NCBI GenBank assembly: GCA_942493345.1
Contig: OW818695.1
Location: forward strand, 3,100,001 to 3,164,000
DNA from: GWE2-42-39 sp942493345
Lineage (GTDB): Bacteria > Bacteroidota > Bacteroidia > Bacteroidales > Prolixibacteraceae
Direction of reading: 5' to 3'
Length of the DNA: 64,000 nucleotides
The position numbers and the translations under genes were made by a program. The notes below the pieces were generated by a model. That model searched no databases and was not told where the DNA came from. It was given only the letters and a program-made list of their open reading frames with translations. Every line of letters starts with the position of its first letter. Position 1 is the stretch's first letter. This document shows positions 24,782 to 33,687 of this stretch, piece by piece.

Positions 24782-25711
24782 CTAGTTCATGGTAACTTCG
24801 CGGAATACATCTTCCAGCTTGGTTTCAACCGGGTTTAACTGACTGATGTACCAACCTTTCTTCACGCATAAATCGAAAATTGCTTTGGCTGAAATTTCAT
24901 CTTTCTTGCTTTGCACTTCGAAACAGTCGGATTCACCGTCGATAAAATCGACCAAACCGATGGTTGGTAAACTTTTCAGCGCGCTGTACATTTCGTTGCG
25001 CTCTCCGTTTTTGATCTGCACTTTCAGAATTTCATTTCCCTGAGCCTGTTTTCGTAACTCTTCGGGTGTGCCGTCAGCAACAATTTTTCCTTTGCTGATA
25101 ATTAGTATGCGGTCGCAGGTTGCTTCCACTTCAGCCAAAATATGGGAACTCAGGATGACCGTTTTTTCTTTCCCGATTTTTTTGATGAGTTCGCGTATCT
25201 CGACAATCTGATTGGGATCGAGCCCGGTTGTTGGTTCATCGAGGACCAGCACTTCCGGGTCGTGAATTAGCGCCTGTGCCAGCCCGACACGCTGTTTGAA
25301 CCCTTTCGAAAGTTCCCTGATTTTTTTGTGTTTCTCGGCTTTCAGCCCGCAAATTTTCACCATTTCAATAATGCGTTCCCGTACTTTTTCTTTCGGAACG
25401 CCTTGCAGCTCGGCCGAGAAACGCAGGTAATCGATCACCGGCATATCCTGGTAAAGAGGATTGTTTTCCGGGAGATACCCGATATGTTTTTTTACTTCTT
25501 CCGGGTTTTCGGTTACCGACATGCCCCCGACCAGAATATTTCCTTCGTTCGGGTTCAAAAAGCAGGTTATTGCTTTCATCGTGGTCGTTTTACCTGCCCC
25601 GTTGGGTCCCAAAAAACCGAGAACTTCGCCTGTCTTTACTTTGAAACTCAGTTCGTCGACAGCTTTCTGCATGCCATAAGTCTTGGTAATTTTTTCAACT
25701 ACGATATCCAT
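24782..25711 (-). CDS. gldA: GldA-type ABC transporter ATP-binding protein
   Basis: A 309-residue ABC ATPase with Walker A GPNGAGKTTT (35-44), Q-loop GYLPENNPLY, signature LSKGFKQR, Walker B VLVLDEPTTGLDP and H-loop LSSHIL. The C-terminal extension (about 225-309) is typical of GldA/CcmA-like ATPases. It energises the GldF/GldG membrane complex encoded immediately downstream (78 bases to gldF). It is divergent from the outer membrane protein gene at 25916. Confidence 0.93.
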   Translation of the reverse strand: MDIVVEKITKTYGMQKAVDELSFKVKTGEVLGFLGPNGAGKTTTMKAITCFLNPNEGNILVGGMSVTENPEEVKKHIGYLPENNPLYQDMPVIDYLRFSAELQGVPKEKVRERIIEMVKICGLKAEKHKKIRELSKGFKQRVGLAQALIHDPEVLVLDEPTTGLDPNQIVEIRELIKKIGKEKTVILSSHILAEVEATCDRILIISKGKIVADGTPEELRKQAQGNEILKVQIKNGERNEMYSALKSLPTIGLVDFIDGESDCFEVQSKKDEISAKAIFDLCVKKGWYISQLNPVETKLEDVFREVTMN

Positions 25712-25818
25712 TCGCTACATTTTTAAAAATTCGCGACCGAAATTATAAAAGTCAAAAAATAAATAAAAGCCACAAGAGCAGCTTTTAACGTAATTTAACA
25801 AAGTTTTAGAAACCAATT

Positions 25819-25851
25819 TTTGTTTTGCAGATAATAGAAAAAGTAGCTTTG
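25819..25851 (+). promoter_or_regulatory. Candidate promoter of the POTRA outer membrane protein gene
   Basis: TAGCTTTG at 25844-25851 matches the -7 element; TTTG sequences lie at 25819-25822 and 25824-25827 (21- and 16-base spacers). The start codon is 65 bases downstream of the -7 box. Confidence 0.45.
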
Positions 25852-25915
25852 ATTTATGGATTTTTTACTGAAAATAATTCGATAAATTTAAAAGGGAAAA
25901 TAAGGTGGATTTGCG

Positions 25916-27757
25916 ATGAAGCATATAGTAATAGTTTTTGCGGTTTTGTTATTGGTTACTGAACTGTCCGCGATGGGATTGTACCCATCTCGTCCGGATA
26001 CGTTGGCTCCTGCTTCTGTTTTGAGCAAATCGGATTTATTTTACGATAGTTTGGACGTGCGGGCACATCGCCACCGTTTTACAGGGTGGCTTTACGATGC
26101 CATGATTATAAGTCCCGGCGAAAACTACAATACAGAGATTGTATCGTATGAATATTTCCGACAGTTTGAAGGCAAAACCATTGCTTCGGTAAAAATACAA
26201 CCACTTGATGTTTTTGGTCCTACATTCGATGATACTACCCGCGTGACAAAATCGAGATTTGAACGATTTGCCAACAGCATTCATACCAAATCGAATATCA
26301 ATGCCATCCGTCGGAACCTTTGGATTCGGGAAGGCGCTGAATTTGATGCGAACCTGTTGATGGATAACGAACGGTTGCTGCGCGAACTTCCTTATTTGAA
26401 AGATGCACGCATCGTTGTTACACCCCGGGTGGAAAATCCGCAACTGGTCGATATTCTGATCCTGACCAAAGATGTATTTGCTTTCGGAATTACCGGGGAA
26501 ATTGACGAAATCGATTCGGGAAAACTGGGAATTTATAATCAGAACGTGCTGGGCATCGGGCACGAGATTTCCGCAAAATTTATTGGCCATTCTGACCGGG
26601 AACCATATCTGGGGATCGAGACGTTCTATTCGGTGAAGAACTTCAGGGGCGACTTTGTCGATTTTCGCTGCGGCTATTTTAATACGTATCAGCGGCATGG
26701 TTACCTAGTGAATTTCAATAAGGAGTTTTTACGTCCGCAATCGACGTGGGCCGGTGGTTTTAATTATAGCCGGTATTTTCGGAACGACCGGATGAGCCTT
26801 ACCGATCCGGTGAAAATCGATTTCCCGCTGAACCTCTGGTCATATGATGTTTGGTACGGGCGGAACCTGCAACTGGGAATCAACAAACAGGACAGCCGTT
26901 TTCAGATGATTGTTTCGGGAAGGGTTCGCCGCTTTCATTTCATCGACCGCCCGGTTGCTGATAACGGAAACAACCAGTATTTTGCCAACAGTACATTTTA
27001 TTTGGGGAGCCTGAGTTTTTCGCAGCGCAATTATGTTCGCGACCGTTTGGTTTATAGTTATGGTATTACCGAAGATATTCCCGAAGGTTATCTGCATGAA
27101 TTGGTGGTTGGTTACGACGATAATGAATTTATGAAACGCTGGTACTCACATTTGTATTTTTCGAGTGGAAATATTGTGCGCTATAAACCGTTTTATCTTT
27201 TTGCCTCGGCCGGAATCGGTGGATATTTCAATAAAGACCACTATGAGCAGGGGATGATAGAATGCAACCTCGATTATATTTCCCGGCTTTTCAACGTGGG
27301 CAACAACAAAGCGCGGCAGTTCTTAAAAGTTAATTATACGTTGGGCATCCGCCGTTATGATATTGAAAATGTTTTTCTTCGGTATAAAACCGGTATTCGT
27401 GGGTTTACCAGCAAGGAGGCTGCAGGTCAGCAACGTTTAAACCTTAATCTTGAAACCGTTTTTTTTCAGGAAAAGGAATTTCTGAAGTTTAATACTGCAT
27501 TTTTTTCATTTCTCGATTTGGGTATTATCGGCTCCAATAGAAGGGCGATTTTTACGCAGGATTACTATGCCGGGATTGGCTTTGGCGTCCGGTTGAGGAA
27601 CGAGAGCTTCGTTTTTAAAACGATCCAGATACGGCTGGCTTATTATCCCAACCATCCTTCCGATATGGGCGGGTTTGGTTTCATCCTCGAAGAACAGCTT
27701 CGCTCCCGTTTTTACAATTTTCAGCCCCGGGCTCCCGAACCGCTGGTGTTCGATTAG
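25916..27757 (+). CDS. POTRA-containing outer membrane beta-barrel protein (Omp85-like)
   Basis: A 613-residue protein with a signal peptide (1-19). Residues about 80-195 contain a POTRA-like unit (GKTIASVKIQPLDVFGPTF; then INAIRRNLWIREGAEFDANL and NERLLRELPYLKDARIVV, as in BamA/TamA-type proteins). The rest is an amphipathic beta-rich barrel with many aromatic-alternating strands. It is shorter than BamA and has only one or two POTRA units. No partner passenger or lipase gene is adjacent. A role in outer membrane protein or lipid transport is inferred from fold only. It converges on an AraC gene 22 bases beyond its stop. Confidence 0.75.
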   Translation: MKHIVIVFAVLLLVTELSAMGLYPSRPDTLAPASVLSKSDLFYDSLDVRAHRHRFTGWLYDAMIISPGENYNTEIVSYEYFRQFEGKTIASVKIQPLDVFGPTFDDTTRVTKSRFERFANSIHTKSNINAIRRNLWIREGAEFDANLLMDNERLLRELPYLKDARIVVTPRVENPQLVDILILTKDVFAFGITGEIDEIDSGKLGIYNQNVLGIGHEISAKFIGHSDREPYLGIETFYSVKNFRGDFVDFRCGYFNTYQRHGYLVNFNKEFLRPQSTWAGGFNYSRYFRNDRMSLTDPVKIDFPLNLWSYDVWYGRNLQLGINKQDSRFQMIVSGRVRRFHFIDRPVADNGNNQYFANSTFYLGSLSFSQRNYVRDRLVYSYGITEDIPEGYLHELVVGYDDNEFMKRWYSHLYFSSGNIVRYKPFYLFASAGIGGYFNKDHYEQGMIECNLDYISRLFNVGNNKARQFLKVNYTLGIRRYDIENVFLRYKTGIRGFTSKEAAGQQRLNLNLETVFFQEKEFLKFNTAFFSFLDLGIIGSNRRAIFTQDYYAGIGFGVRLRNESFVFKTIQIRLAYYPNHPSDMGGFGFILEEQLRSRFYNFQPRAPEPLVFD

Positions 27758-27779
27758 AATGGGGTGCCATGCATCGATC

Positions 27780-28673
27780 CTATTTTCCTCTGCTCAACAA
27801 TCGGTAAGCTAGCGGGCTTATGCCGGTGGCACGTTTGAAAAACACGGAAAAATAATCGGCGGGTTCGAATTTCAGGCTGTCGGCAATTTCTTTTACCGAA
27901 TCGTTGGTTTGGGACAGCAGCTCTTTTGCCCGTTGCACTTTCAGTTGGATAATATATTGTGCCGGAGAAAAACCGGTATATTGCCTGAACGTTCGCCTGA
28001 ACCACGAGTAGCTGATATTCAGCATTCCGGCAATTTCTTCCGGGCTGATGTTTGTGTTGATATGTTCCCGCATCAGTACCCGCGCTTTGTTAATTTTGGA
28101 AACAACCGCTTTGTTGGTGAAAATTGCGTTTTTCCGGAAATGAAATAAATACCCGAGCATGTGAAATATAATTCCTCCGAGCAATTGTTGTGAACCGGGT
28201 TCTTCCCGGTTGATGTGCGCGATAACTTGCTGAAACAAGCTGGTTATTTCGTCATTGTACCCGATCTGAAAAAATGGGTTTTCAGGAAGAAAAAAACTGT
28301 TTGCAACAAGCTGGCTGACATAATTTCCCCGGAACCCAACCCAGTACGCTTCCCAGCCGGTATCTTCGTGAGGCCGGTAGGTATGCCACTCGCCCGGGAA
28401 GAGCATAAACAAAGTCCCTTCTTCCAGCAACTGTTCACTGACGCTTTTCGACGAAAAAACGCCTTTCCCTTTCGTAATATATACCAATTGAAATTCATCC
28501 AGAATACGCCCGCTGAGGTAATGGTAACGATGTGTTTTCGGATGCCCCTCGGGAGGATACGCCTTGTGTGCTTCAATCAACTGAAATCCGGCAGTGGTCA
28601 CTGTAATGCCCCATTTTTCGTCGCTTTCGTGAATAGCCGGGTAAAATATTTCGTTTGTCAGTAATTTTGTCAT
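27780..28673 (-). CDS. AraC-family transcriptional regulator
   Basis: A 297-residue regulator. Residues about 20-160 form a cupin-like effector-binding domain (AraC_binding), with the HTYRPHEDTGWEAYWVGF stretch common in Bacteroidota AraC proteins of sugar loci. The C-terminal 100 residues form two helix-turn-helix motifs (ISPEEIAGMLNISYSWFRRTFR and the ending SVKEIADSLKFEPADYFSVFFKRATG region). It is divergent from the isomerase-like gene at 28800, with a 126-base shared spacer, so it probably controls the isomerase/GH106-like pair in response to a sugar. Confidence 0.93.
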   Translation of the reverse strand: MTKLLTNEIFYPAIHESDEKWGITVTTAGFQLIEAHKAYPPEGHPKTHRYHYLSGRILDEFQLVYITKGKGVFSSKSVSEQLLEEGTLFMLFPGEWHTYRPHEDTGWEAYWVGFRGNYVSQLVANSFFLPENPFFQIGYNDEITSLFQQVIAHINREEPGSQQLLGGIIFHMLGYLFHFRKNAIFTNKAVVSKINKARVLMREHINTNISPEEIAGMLNISYSWFRRTFRQYTGFSPAQYIIQLKVQRAKELLSQTNDSVKEIADSLKFEPADYFSVFFKRATGISPLAYRLLSRGK

Positions 28674-28799
28674 GAAATTTTGGTGTTAGAATTTAAAGTA
28701 TTTCGGTCAATAATTAAGCTGGTAGATTCTTAAATCGTTAGTATCTTGGCCGTATCGAATAAATTATAAAAAACAACAAAGATCAAAAATAATAAAAAA

Positions 28800-30212
28800 A
28801 TGAATAAAGTTGGTTTATTGGGAATCGGATTGGATACGTACTGGGGGCAATTTGATGGTTTGCTCGACCGCTTAATCGGCTATCAGAATTTTATTGCTGA
28901 AAAGATGCGGCAGCACGGGGCAACTGTTATTGATGCGGGCATGGTCGATTCTCCGGAGAAGGCACAGGTGGCGGGTGAATTACTGAAGAAAAACGACGTT
29001 GAAATTGTATTTCTGTACGTTTCTACTTACGCTCTGTCGTCAACAGTTTTGCCTGTTGCCCAAAAAGTAAAAGCCCCGGTTGTTATCCTGAATTTACAGC
29101 CGGTTCCGGCCATCGATTACGAAACATTCAACGCGTTGGGCGATCGCGGAAAAATGACCGGCGAGTGGCTGGCCCATTGCCAGGCATGCTCGGTACCCGA
29201 AATTGCTAATGTGTTTAACCGCTCCGGCATCAGGTACGAATTTGTTACCGGCTATCTGCACGAAGAACGCGCCTGGACAGAAATAAACGAGTGGATTGAA
29301 GCAGCTCATGTTGCCCAAGTCATGCGGACCAACCGGTTGGGGGTTCTGGGTCATTACTACTGTGGCATGTTGGATGTTTATTCTGATCTGACCCAGCAGT
29401 CGGCAGTGTTTGGAACTCACATCGAATTGCTCGAAATGTGCGAGTTGAAAAAATATCGCGACGAAGCTACTGATAAGGAAATTCAGGAAAAAGTAACCGA
29501 ATTTCATCAAACATTTGAAGTTTCTGATGCTTGTGAGGAAAAAGAAATTTTGCGTGCAGCACAAACCTCGGTTGCGCTTGATAAGCTGGTTGAAAACCAT
29601 CAACTGGGTTCGATGGCTTATTATTACGAAGGCACCAATGGCAATGAATATGAAAATATAGTGACTTCGGTAATTGCCGGAAACACGTTGCTGACAGGAA
29701 AAAACATTCCGGTTGCCGGTGAGTGTGAAATTAAAAATGCGCAGGCCATGAAAATTATGGATGCTTTTGGCGCCGGTGGTTCGTTTTCTGAATTTTATGC
29801 GATGGATTTCAACGACGATATTGTAATGCTGGGGCACGATGGTCCCGCTCATTTTGCCATTGCCGAAGGGGAAGTTCAATTGGTTCCTCTACCCATTTAT
29901 CATGGGAAACCGGGAAAGGGACTTTCAATCCAGATGTCGGTAAAACATGGCGATGTAACTATTTTGTCGGTTGTTCAGGGGAAAGACGGATTGTTCCTAT
30001 TGTTGGCCGAAGGCGAATCGGTTCCGGGTCCAGTCCTTCATATTGGGAATACCAACAGCCGCTATCGCTTTCCAATCGGCGCCCGTGAATTTATGAACCG
30101 CTGGTCGAAACAGGGCCCTGCCCATCATTGTGCCATCGGTGTTGGCCATATTGCAGGTAAAATCGATAAACTTGCTTTCCTCTTCAATATGGATGTAGTC
30201 CATATTTGCTAA
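28800..30212 (+). CDS. L-fucose/L-arabinose isomerase-family protein
   Basis: A 470-residue cytosolic protein of the fucose/arabinose isomerase superfamily. It begins with a Rossmann-like domain (VGLLGIGLDTYWGQF; then VEIVFLYVSTYALSS), has the central substrate region (RLGVLGHYYCGMLDVYSDL) and a C-terminal barrel with conserved acidic and His residues (YEGTNGNEYENI; ECEIKN; GHDGPAHFA). Family members interconvert aldoses and ketoses using Mn2+. The exact sugar is not determined; L-fucose, L-rhamnose-like or L-arabinose are all possible. The spacer to the GH106-like gene (30213-30334) holds a long inverted repeat, and the divergent AraC gene suggests induction by the sugar. Confidence 0.8.
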   Translation: MNKVGLLGIGLDTYWGQFDGLLDRLIGYQNFIAEKMRQHGATVIDAGMVDSPEKAQVAGELLKKNDVEIVFLYVSTYALSSTVLPVAQKVKAPVVILNLQPVPAIDYETFNALGDRGKMTGEWLAHCQACSVPEIANVFNRSGIRYEFVTGYLHEERAWTEINEWIEAAHVAQVMRTNRLGVLGHYYCGMLDVYSDLTQQSAVFGTHIELLEMCELKKYRDEATDKEIQEKVTEFHQTFEVSDACEEKEILRAAQTSVALDKLVENHQLGSMAYYYEGTNGNEYENIVTSVIAGNTLLTGKNIPVAGECEIKNAQAMKIMDAFGAGGSFSEFYAMDFNDDIVMLGHDGPAHFAIAEGEVQLVPLPIYHGKPGKGLSIQMSVKHGDVTILSVVQGKDGLFLLLAEGESVPGPVLHIGNTNSRYRFPIGAREFMNRWSKQGPAHHCAIGVGHIAGKIDKLAFLFNMDVVHIC

Positions 30213-30220
30213 AAAGATAT

Positions 30221-30301
30221 ATTGGTCATACTGAACGAAGTGAAGTATCTGTTGATCGATAATTCATTCATGATATTTTCTCTTCGTTCAGTATAACCAA
30301 T
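30221..30301. repeat. Long inverted repeat between isomerase and GH106-like genes
   Basis: Twenty-base arms (30221-30240 and 30282-30301) differ at one position, which still allows a G-U pair, around a 41-base spacer. The left arm begins like the dispersed GTCATCCTGAACGAAG... intergenic repeats. It can fold into a strong hairpin and may attenuate or stabilise the bicistronic mRNA. Confidence 0.7.
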
Positions 30302-30334
30302 ACTTGATTGTAAACTTAAACTATAAACTAAACT

Positions 30335-33300
30335 ATGAGAAAGACAAATCGATTGACAGGATTTATAATGGTTCTTGTTGCATCATGTATTATTTTAAAT
30401 TCATGTCAGAAAGAAGAAAAACAAACCGATCGCATCAGCAGTTATGCAGAACTGGCGCAGTTAATGCCCAATCCTCCTGCGGCTTATCGCAGTATTCCTC
30501 TTTGGGACTGGAACGACAGTATTTCTGAAAAGGGAATTGCTTTTCAGATGGAAGAATTTAAAAAGGCTGGAATTGGCGGCGTTTTCGTACATCCACGTCC
30601 CGGATTGCTCACCGAATACATCTCGGAAAACTGGCATCAGCTTTTCGATTTTACCGTTAAAAAGGGTACTGAACTTGGAATGGAAGTGTGGATCTACGAC
30701 GAAAATTCATATCCATCGGGATTTGCAGGCGGCCATGTCCCGGCTGAAATGCCCGATTCGTATAAACACGGAACAGGCCTGAACGTAGAAGTCCAGGAAA
30801 CTTTTAATCCACTGCCAACCGATACTTTTGAAGTGGTGCTGAAACAAACGGAAACCGGATTTGCCGATATTACTGCTAATTATAAGGATGAAACCGGCAA
30901 GCAGGGAACATATTATCTGTTTAAAAGAACGTATCCGACTAATTCGCAATGGTATGGAGGTTTTACCTATGTCGACCTTTTGTACCCCGGCGTTACCCAA
31001 AAGTTTTTGGATATTACCATGAAAGGGTACGAAAAATATAATAAAGCTGATTTCGGGAAAACATTGAAAGGTATATTTACCGACGAACCCAACCTGGAAG
31101 CTGCTATGTCGAAGGGAAGTGCATTTCGCTGGACGCCAGACCTATGGCAGGCATTTGAAAAACGCTGGGGCTACGATCTGAAAACACAACTTCCTTCGCT
31201 GATCAACGAAATTGGCGATTGGAAAAAAGTTCGCCACGATTATTATGAATTGATTCTTGAATTGTTTGTCGACCGGTGGGCCAAACCAAGTTTCGAATAT
31301 TGCGAAGCCAACGGTCTCGATTGGACCGGCCACTACTGGGAACACGGCTGGCCCGAACCAACCCACGGTTTCGACGAAGCTGCGTTTTACATCTGGTTTC
31401 ACCAGCCTGGCGTTGATATGCTTGGATGTGAACTTATTCCGGAAGGACAAGGTGGGCAGTTTGGAAATACCCGCGCCATTCGTGAATTGCGCAGCGCCGC
31501 CAACCAGGCCGGAAGAACCCGTACGATGAGTGAAACGTATGGCGGTGGAGGTTATGAAATGGATTTCAAAAACTTTAAACGGCTGGCCGACTGGCAATGT
31601 GTGCTGGGTGTGAACTTTGTGAACCAGCATTTGTCGTATTTTACCATGAAAGGTGTTCGCAAATTCGATTACCCGCCTTCATTCTCGTATCACGAACCAT
31701 GGTGGGATAATTACAAAATGATGGGCGATTACCTGGCTCGCATCAGCATGGCAACTGCCGCAGGCGAACAAGTCAATAATACACTTGTCCTTCAACCCAA
31801 TACTTCAGCATGGATGTATTTTTCGAGGACAAATAAGAACCCGAATATCAACAGCATTCGCCACGATTTCAAATATTTTGTGAACCAAATGGAACAAAAG
31901 CATTTTGAATATGATCTCGGTTCGGAGAAAGTTTTGAGAGACCTTGGTTCGGTTACCGGTGGAAAATTAAAGGTTGGCAAGTGTTCGTATCAATTGGTTG
32001 TCATTCCAAAAGAGATGGAGAATATCGACCAGAATACGTTCGACCTGCTGAAGAAATTTATTTCTAAAGGTGGAAAAGTTTTATCGTTCAGAAAGGAAAT
32101 TGAACGGCTTGATGGGAAACTCGACAAACAGGTTTCTGAATTGCAAAACAACTACCCGGAACAATGGATACTTGCCAATTCTATTGATGACGAGGTGGTC
32201 GCTGCATCATTTAAAGCGGATGGTTTTGCTATTACCGATATTTCTGAAAACAAGGAATTGTTTCACCAACGGCGCATGGTCGACGACGGGCAGTTGCTTT
32301 TTGTAGTCAACTCAAGCGAAACGTCAAAAGCCTCGGCAAAAATTCAGGCTGAAGGAAAATCAGTAGTAAAAATCGACCTTCTAACAGGCGAACAAAACCT
32401 GGTTTCGGCTGAAGCCAATGGTCAGGGAATTCAGTTCGAAATTGAACTGCAACCGGTTGGAAGCGCTATGTATTACCTGTCGGACAAAGAAGAAAATTTT
32501 CCGGCTTTAAAAATTCAGGATAAACAACCAGAAAAGCTCGCAGCATCGGGCGAAATGGAAATGAAGGCATTGTCTGATAACATTCTGACAGTTGATTACC
32601 TGGATTTAAAAACCAGCAAGAAAGAGCAAAAAAATATCCATTTCATGAAAGCGCTGATCGGGCTTTTCAACGAAAACGGTGTTGAATTTGGAAACCCATG
32701 GCAGCATAAAATTCAGTATAAAAAGAATTATCTGGAAATGGATACGCTTTTCAAGGATGGTTCTGGTTTTGAGGCGGCCTATCATGTTCAGATTGCCGGA
32801 AAGATGAACTCTGAAGAAATGAAAAAGTTGAAAGCTGTTGTTGAACGGCCGAATCTTTGGACCATAAAGGTGAATGGAAATGTGGTTACCCCGGAAAAAG
32901 GACAGTATTGGATTGATAAAGATTTTCCTGTTTTTGAAATTGGCAATTATCTGCATACAGGCGCTAATACAATTTCGTTGACCGCAGCACGAATGTCGGT
33001 TCTTGCGGAAGTAATGCCGGTTTATATTCTCGGAAATTTCTCGCTGAACCCGCTGAAAGCAGGGTTTGAAATCGATAACTCAAAACCTCTTCAGACCGGA
33101 AGTTGGATTAATTCAGGAATGCCGTTTTATTCGCAAAAAGTTGCCTATACTCAAAAATTCAATATCGAAAATAACCAATCGGAATTTTCCGTTCAGTTGA
33201 ACGAATGGAAAGGGACTATTTGCGAGGTGTTGGTCAATGGCGAAAAAGCAGGTGTAATTGCCTGGCCTCCTTATCAACTCGACATCAGTAAATTGGTGAA

Positions 33301-33496
33301 ATCGGGAGAGAATACGGTTACTGTAAATGTTATCGGTAGTTTGAAAAACACGTTTGGCTATTTCTATCGTCCGAACACCAAAGCGCTTCACGGGCCTGGC
33401 GAATGGAATTATGCAGCCGAACAGCAACCTGCATTAAGCGGAATGTACCTGATGGACTATGGTTTATATGGGCCATTTGACTTGTTGAAATATTAA
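30335..33496 (+). CDS. Large GH106-like glycoside hydrolase lipoprotein
   Basis: A 1053-residue exported lipoprotein (Cys24 in LNSCQ). The N-terminal catalytic region (about 50-500) starts with PLWDWNDSISEKGI and GIGGVFVHPRP, followed by WIYDENSYPSG and FTDEPNLEA, a layout like the GH106 alpha-L-rhamnosidase superfamily (PF17132) with candidate acidic catalytic residues in the DEN and DEP motifs. The middle part has a glutamine-amidotransferase-like Rossmann segment (VIPKEMENIDQNTFDLLKKF), and the C-terminus has galactose-binding-like beta-sandwich domains (VLVNGEKAGVIAWPPYQLD near 970). It lies downstream of the isomerase and under the divergent AraC regulator. The cleaved sugar is not determined; a deoxy or other L-sugar is plausible from the neighbour. 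Confidence 0.78.
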   Translation: MRKTNRLTGFIMVLVASCIILNSCQKEEKQTDRISSYAELAQLMPNPPAAYRSIPLWDWNDSISEKGIAFQMEEFKKAGIGGVFVHPRPGLLTEYISENWHQLFDFTVKKGTELGMEVWIYDENSYPSGFAGGHVPAEMPDSYKHGTGLNVEVQETFNPLPTDTFEVVLKQTETGFADITANYKDETGKQGTYYLFKRTYPTNSQWYGGFTYVDLLYPGVTQKFLDITMKGYEKYNKADFGKTLKGIFTDEPNLEAAMSKGSAFRWTPDLWQAFEKRWGYDLKTQLPSLINEIGDWKKVRHDYYELILELFVDRWAKPSFEYCEANGLDWTGHYWEHGWPEPTHGFDEAAFYIWFHQPGVDMLGCELIPEGQGGQFGNTRAIRELRSAANQAGRTRTMSETYGGGGYEMDFKNFKRLADWQCVLGVNFVNQHLSYFTMKGVRKFDYPPSFSYHEPWWDNYKMMGDYLARISMATAAGEQVNNTLVLQPNTSAWMYFSRTNKNPNINSIRHDFKYFVNQMEQKHFEYDLGSEKVLRDLGSVTGGKLKVGKCSYQLVVIPKEMENIDQNTFDLLKKFISKGGKVLSFRKEIERLDGKLDKQVSELQNNYPEQWILANSIDDEVVAASFKADGFAITDISENKELFHQRRMVDDGQLLFVVNSSETSKASAKIQAEGKSVVKIDLLTGEQNLVSAEANGQGIQFEIELQPVGSAMYYLSDKEENFPALKIQDKQPEKLAASGEMEMKALSDNILTVDYLDLKTSKKEQKNIHFMKALIGLFNENGVEFGNPWQHKIQYKKNYLEMDTLFKDGSGFEAAYHVQIAGKMNSEEMKKLKAVVERPNLWTIKVNGNVVTPEKGQYWIDKDFPVFEIGNYLHTGANTISLTAARMSVLAEVMPVYILGNFSLNPLKAGFEIDNSKPLQTGSWINSGMPFYSQKVAYTQKFNIENNQSEFSVQLNEWKGTICEVLVNGEKAGVIAWPPYQLDISKLVKSGENTVTVNVIGSLKNTFGYFYRPNTKALHGPGEWNYAAEQQPALSGMYLMDYGLYGPFDLLKY

Positions 33497-33518
33497 AAAT
33501 AGAAACTTTTATATATAG

Positions 33519-33550
33519 ACGGGCGGCTGAAAAGGTCGCCCGTTTTTTTT
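33519..33550 (+). terminator. Intrinsic terminator after the GH106-like gene
   Basis: GC-rich stem (33519-33527 with 33535-33543), 7-base loop, then a run of nine T. It separates the isomerase/GH106-like unit from PUL 1. Confidence 0.9.
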
Positions 33551-33615
33551 TGCACATCGATACATTTTCTTGCGTAAGCTATTCTCAAACATCAGCCAAC
33601 TTTTGCCCGTTTTTG

Positions 33616-33644
33616 TTTGCTCCGCAATAAATCACTTATATTTG
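33616..33644 (+). promoter_or_regulatory. Candidate promoter of PUL 1 sigma factor
   Basis: TTTG at 33616-33619 and TATATTTG at 33637-33644 with a 17-base spacer match the Bacteroidota housekeeping promoter. The ATG follows at 33688. It indicates that the ECF sigma gene can be transcribed without its own product. Confidence 0.55.
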
Positions 33645-33687
33645 ACAGAGAAATTTGATCGGGATTTTTCTGAAAAATTGAAAAAAC

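Noticed and set aside
29094..29879. A minus-strand open frame antisense to the isomerase gene (about 260 codons)
   Set aside because: Shadow of a well supported gene, with low-complexity Phe/Asn-rich translation.
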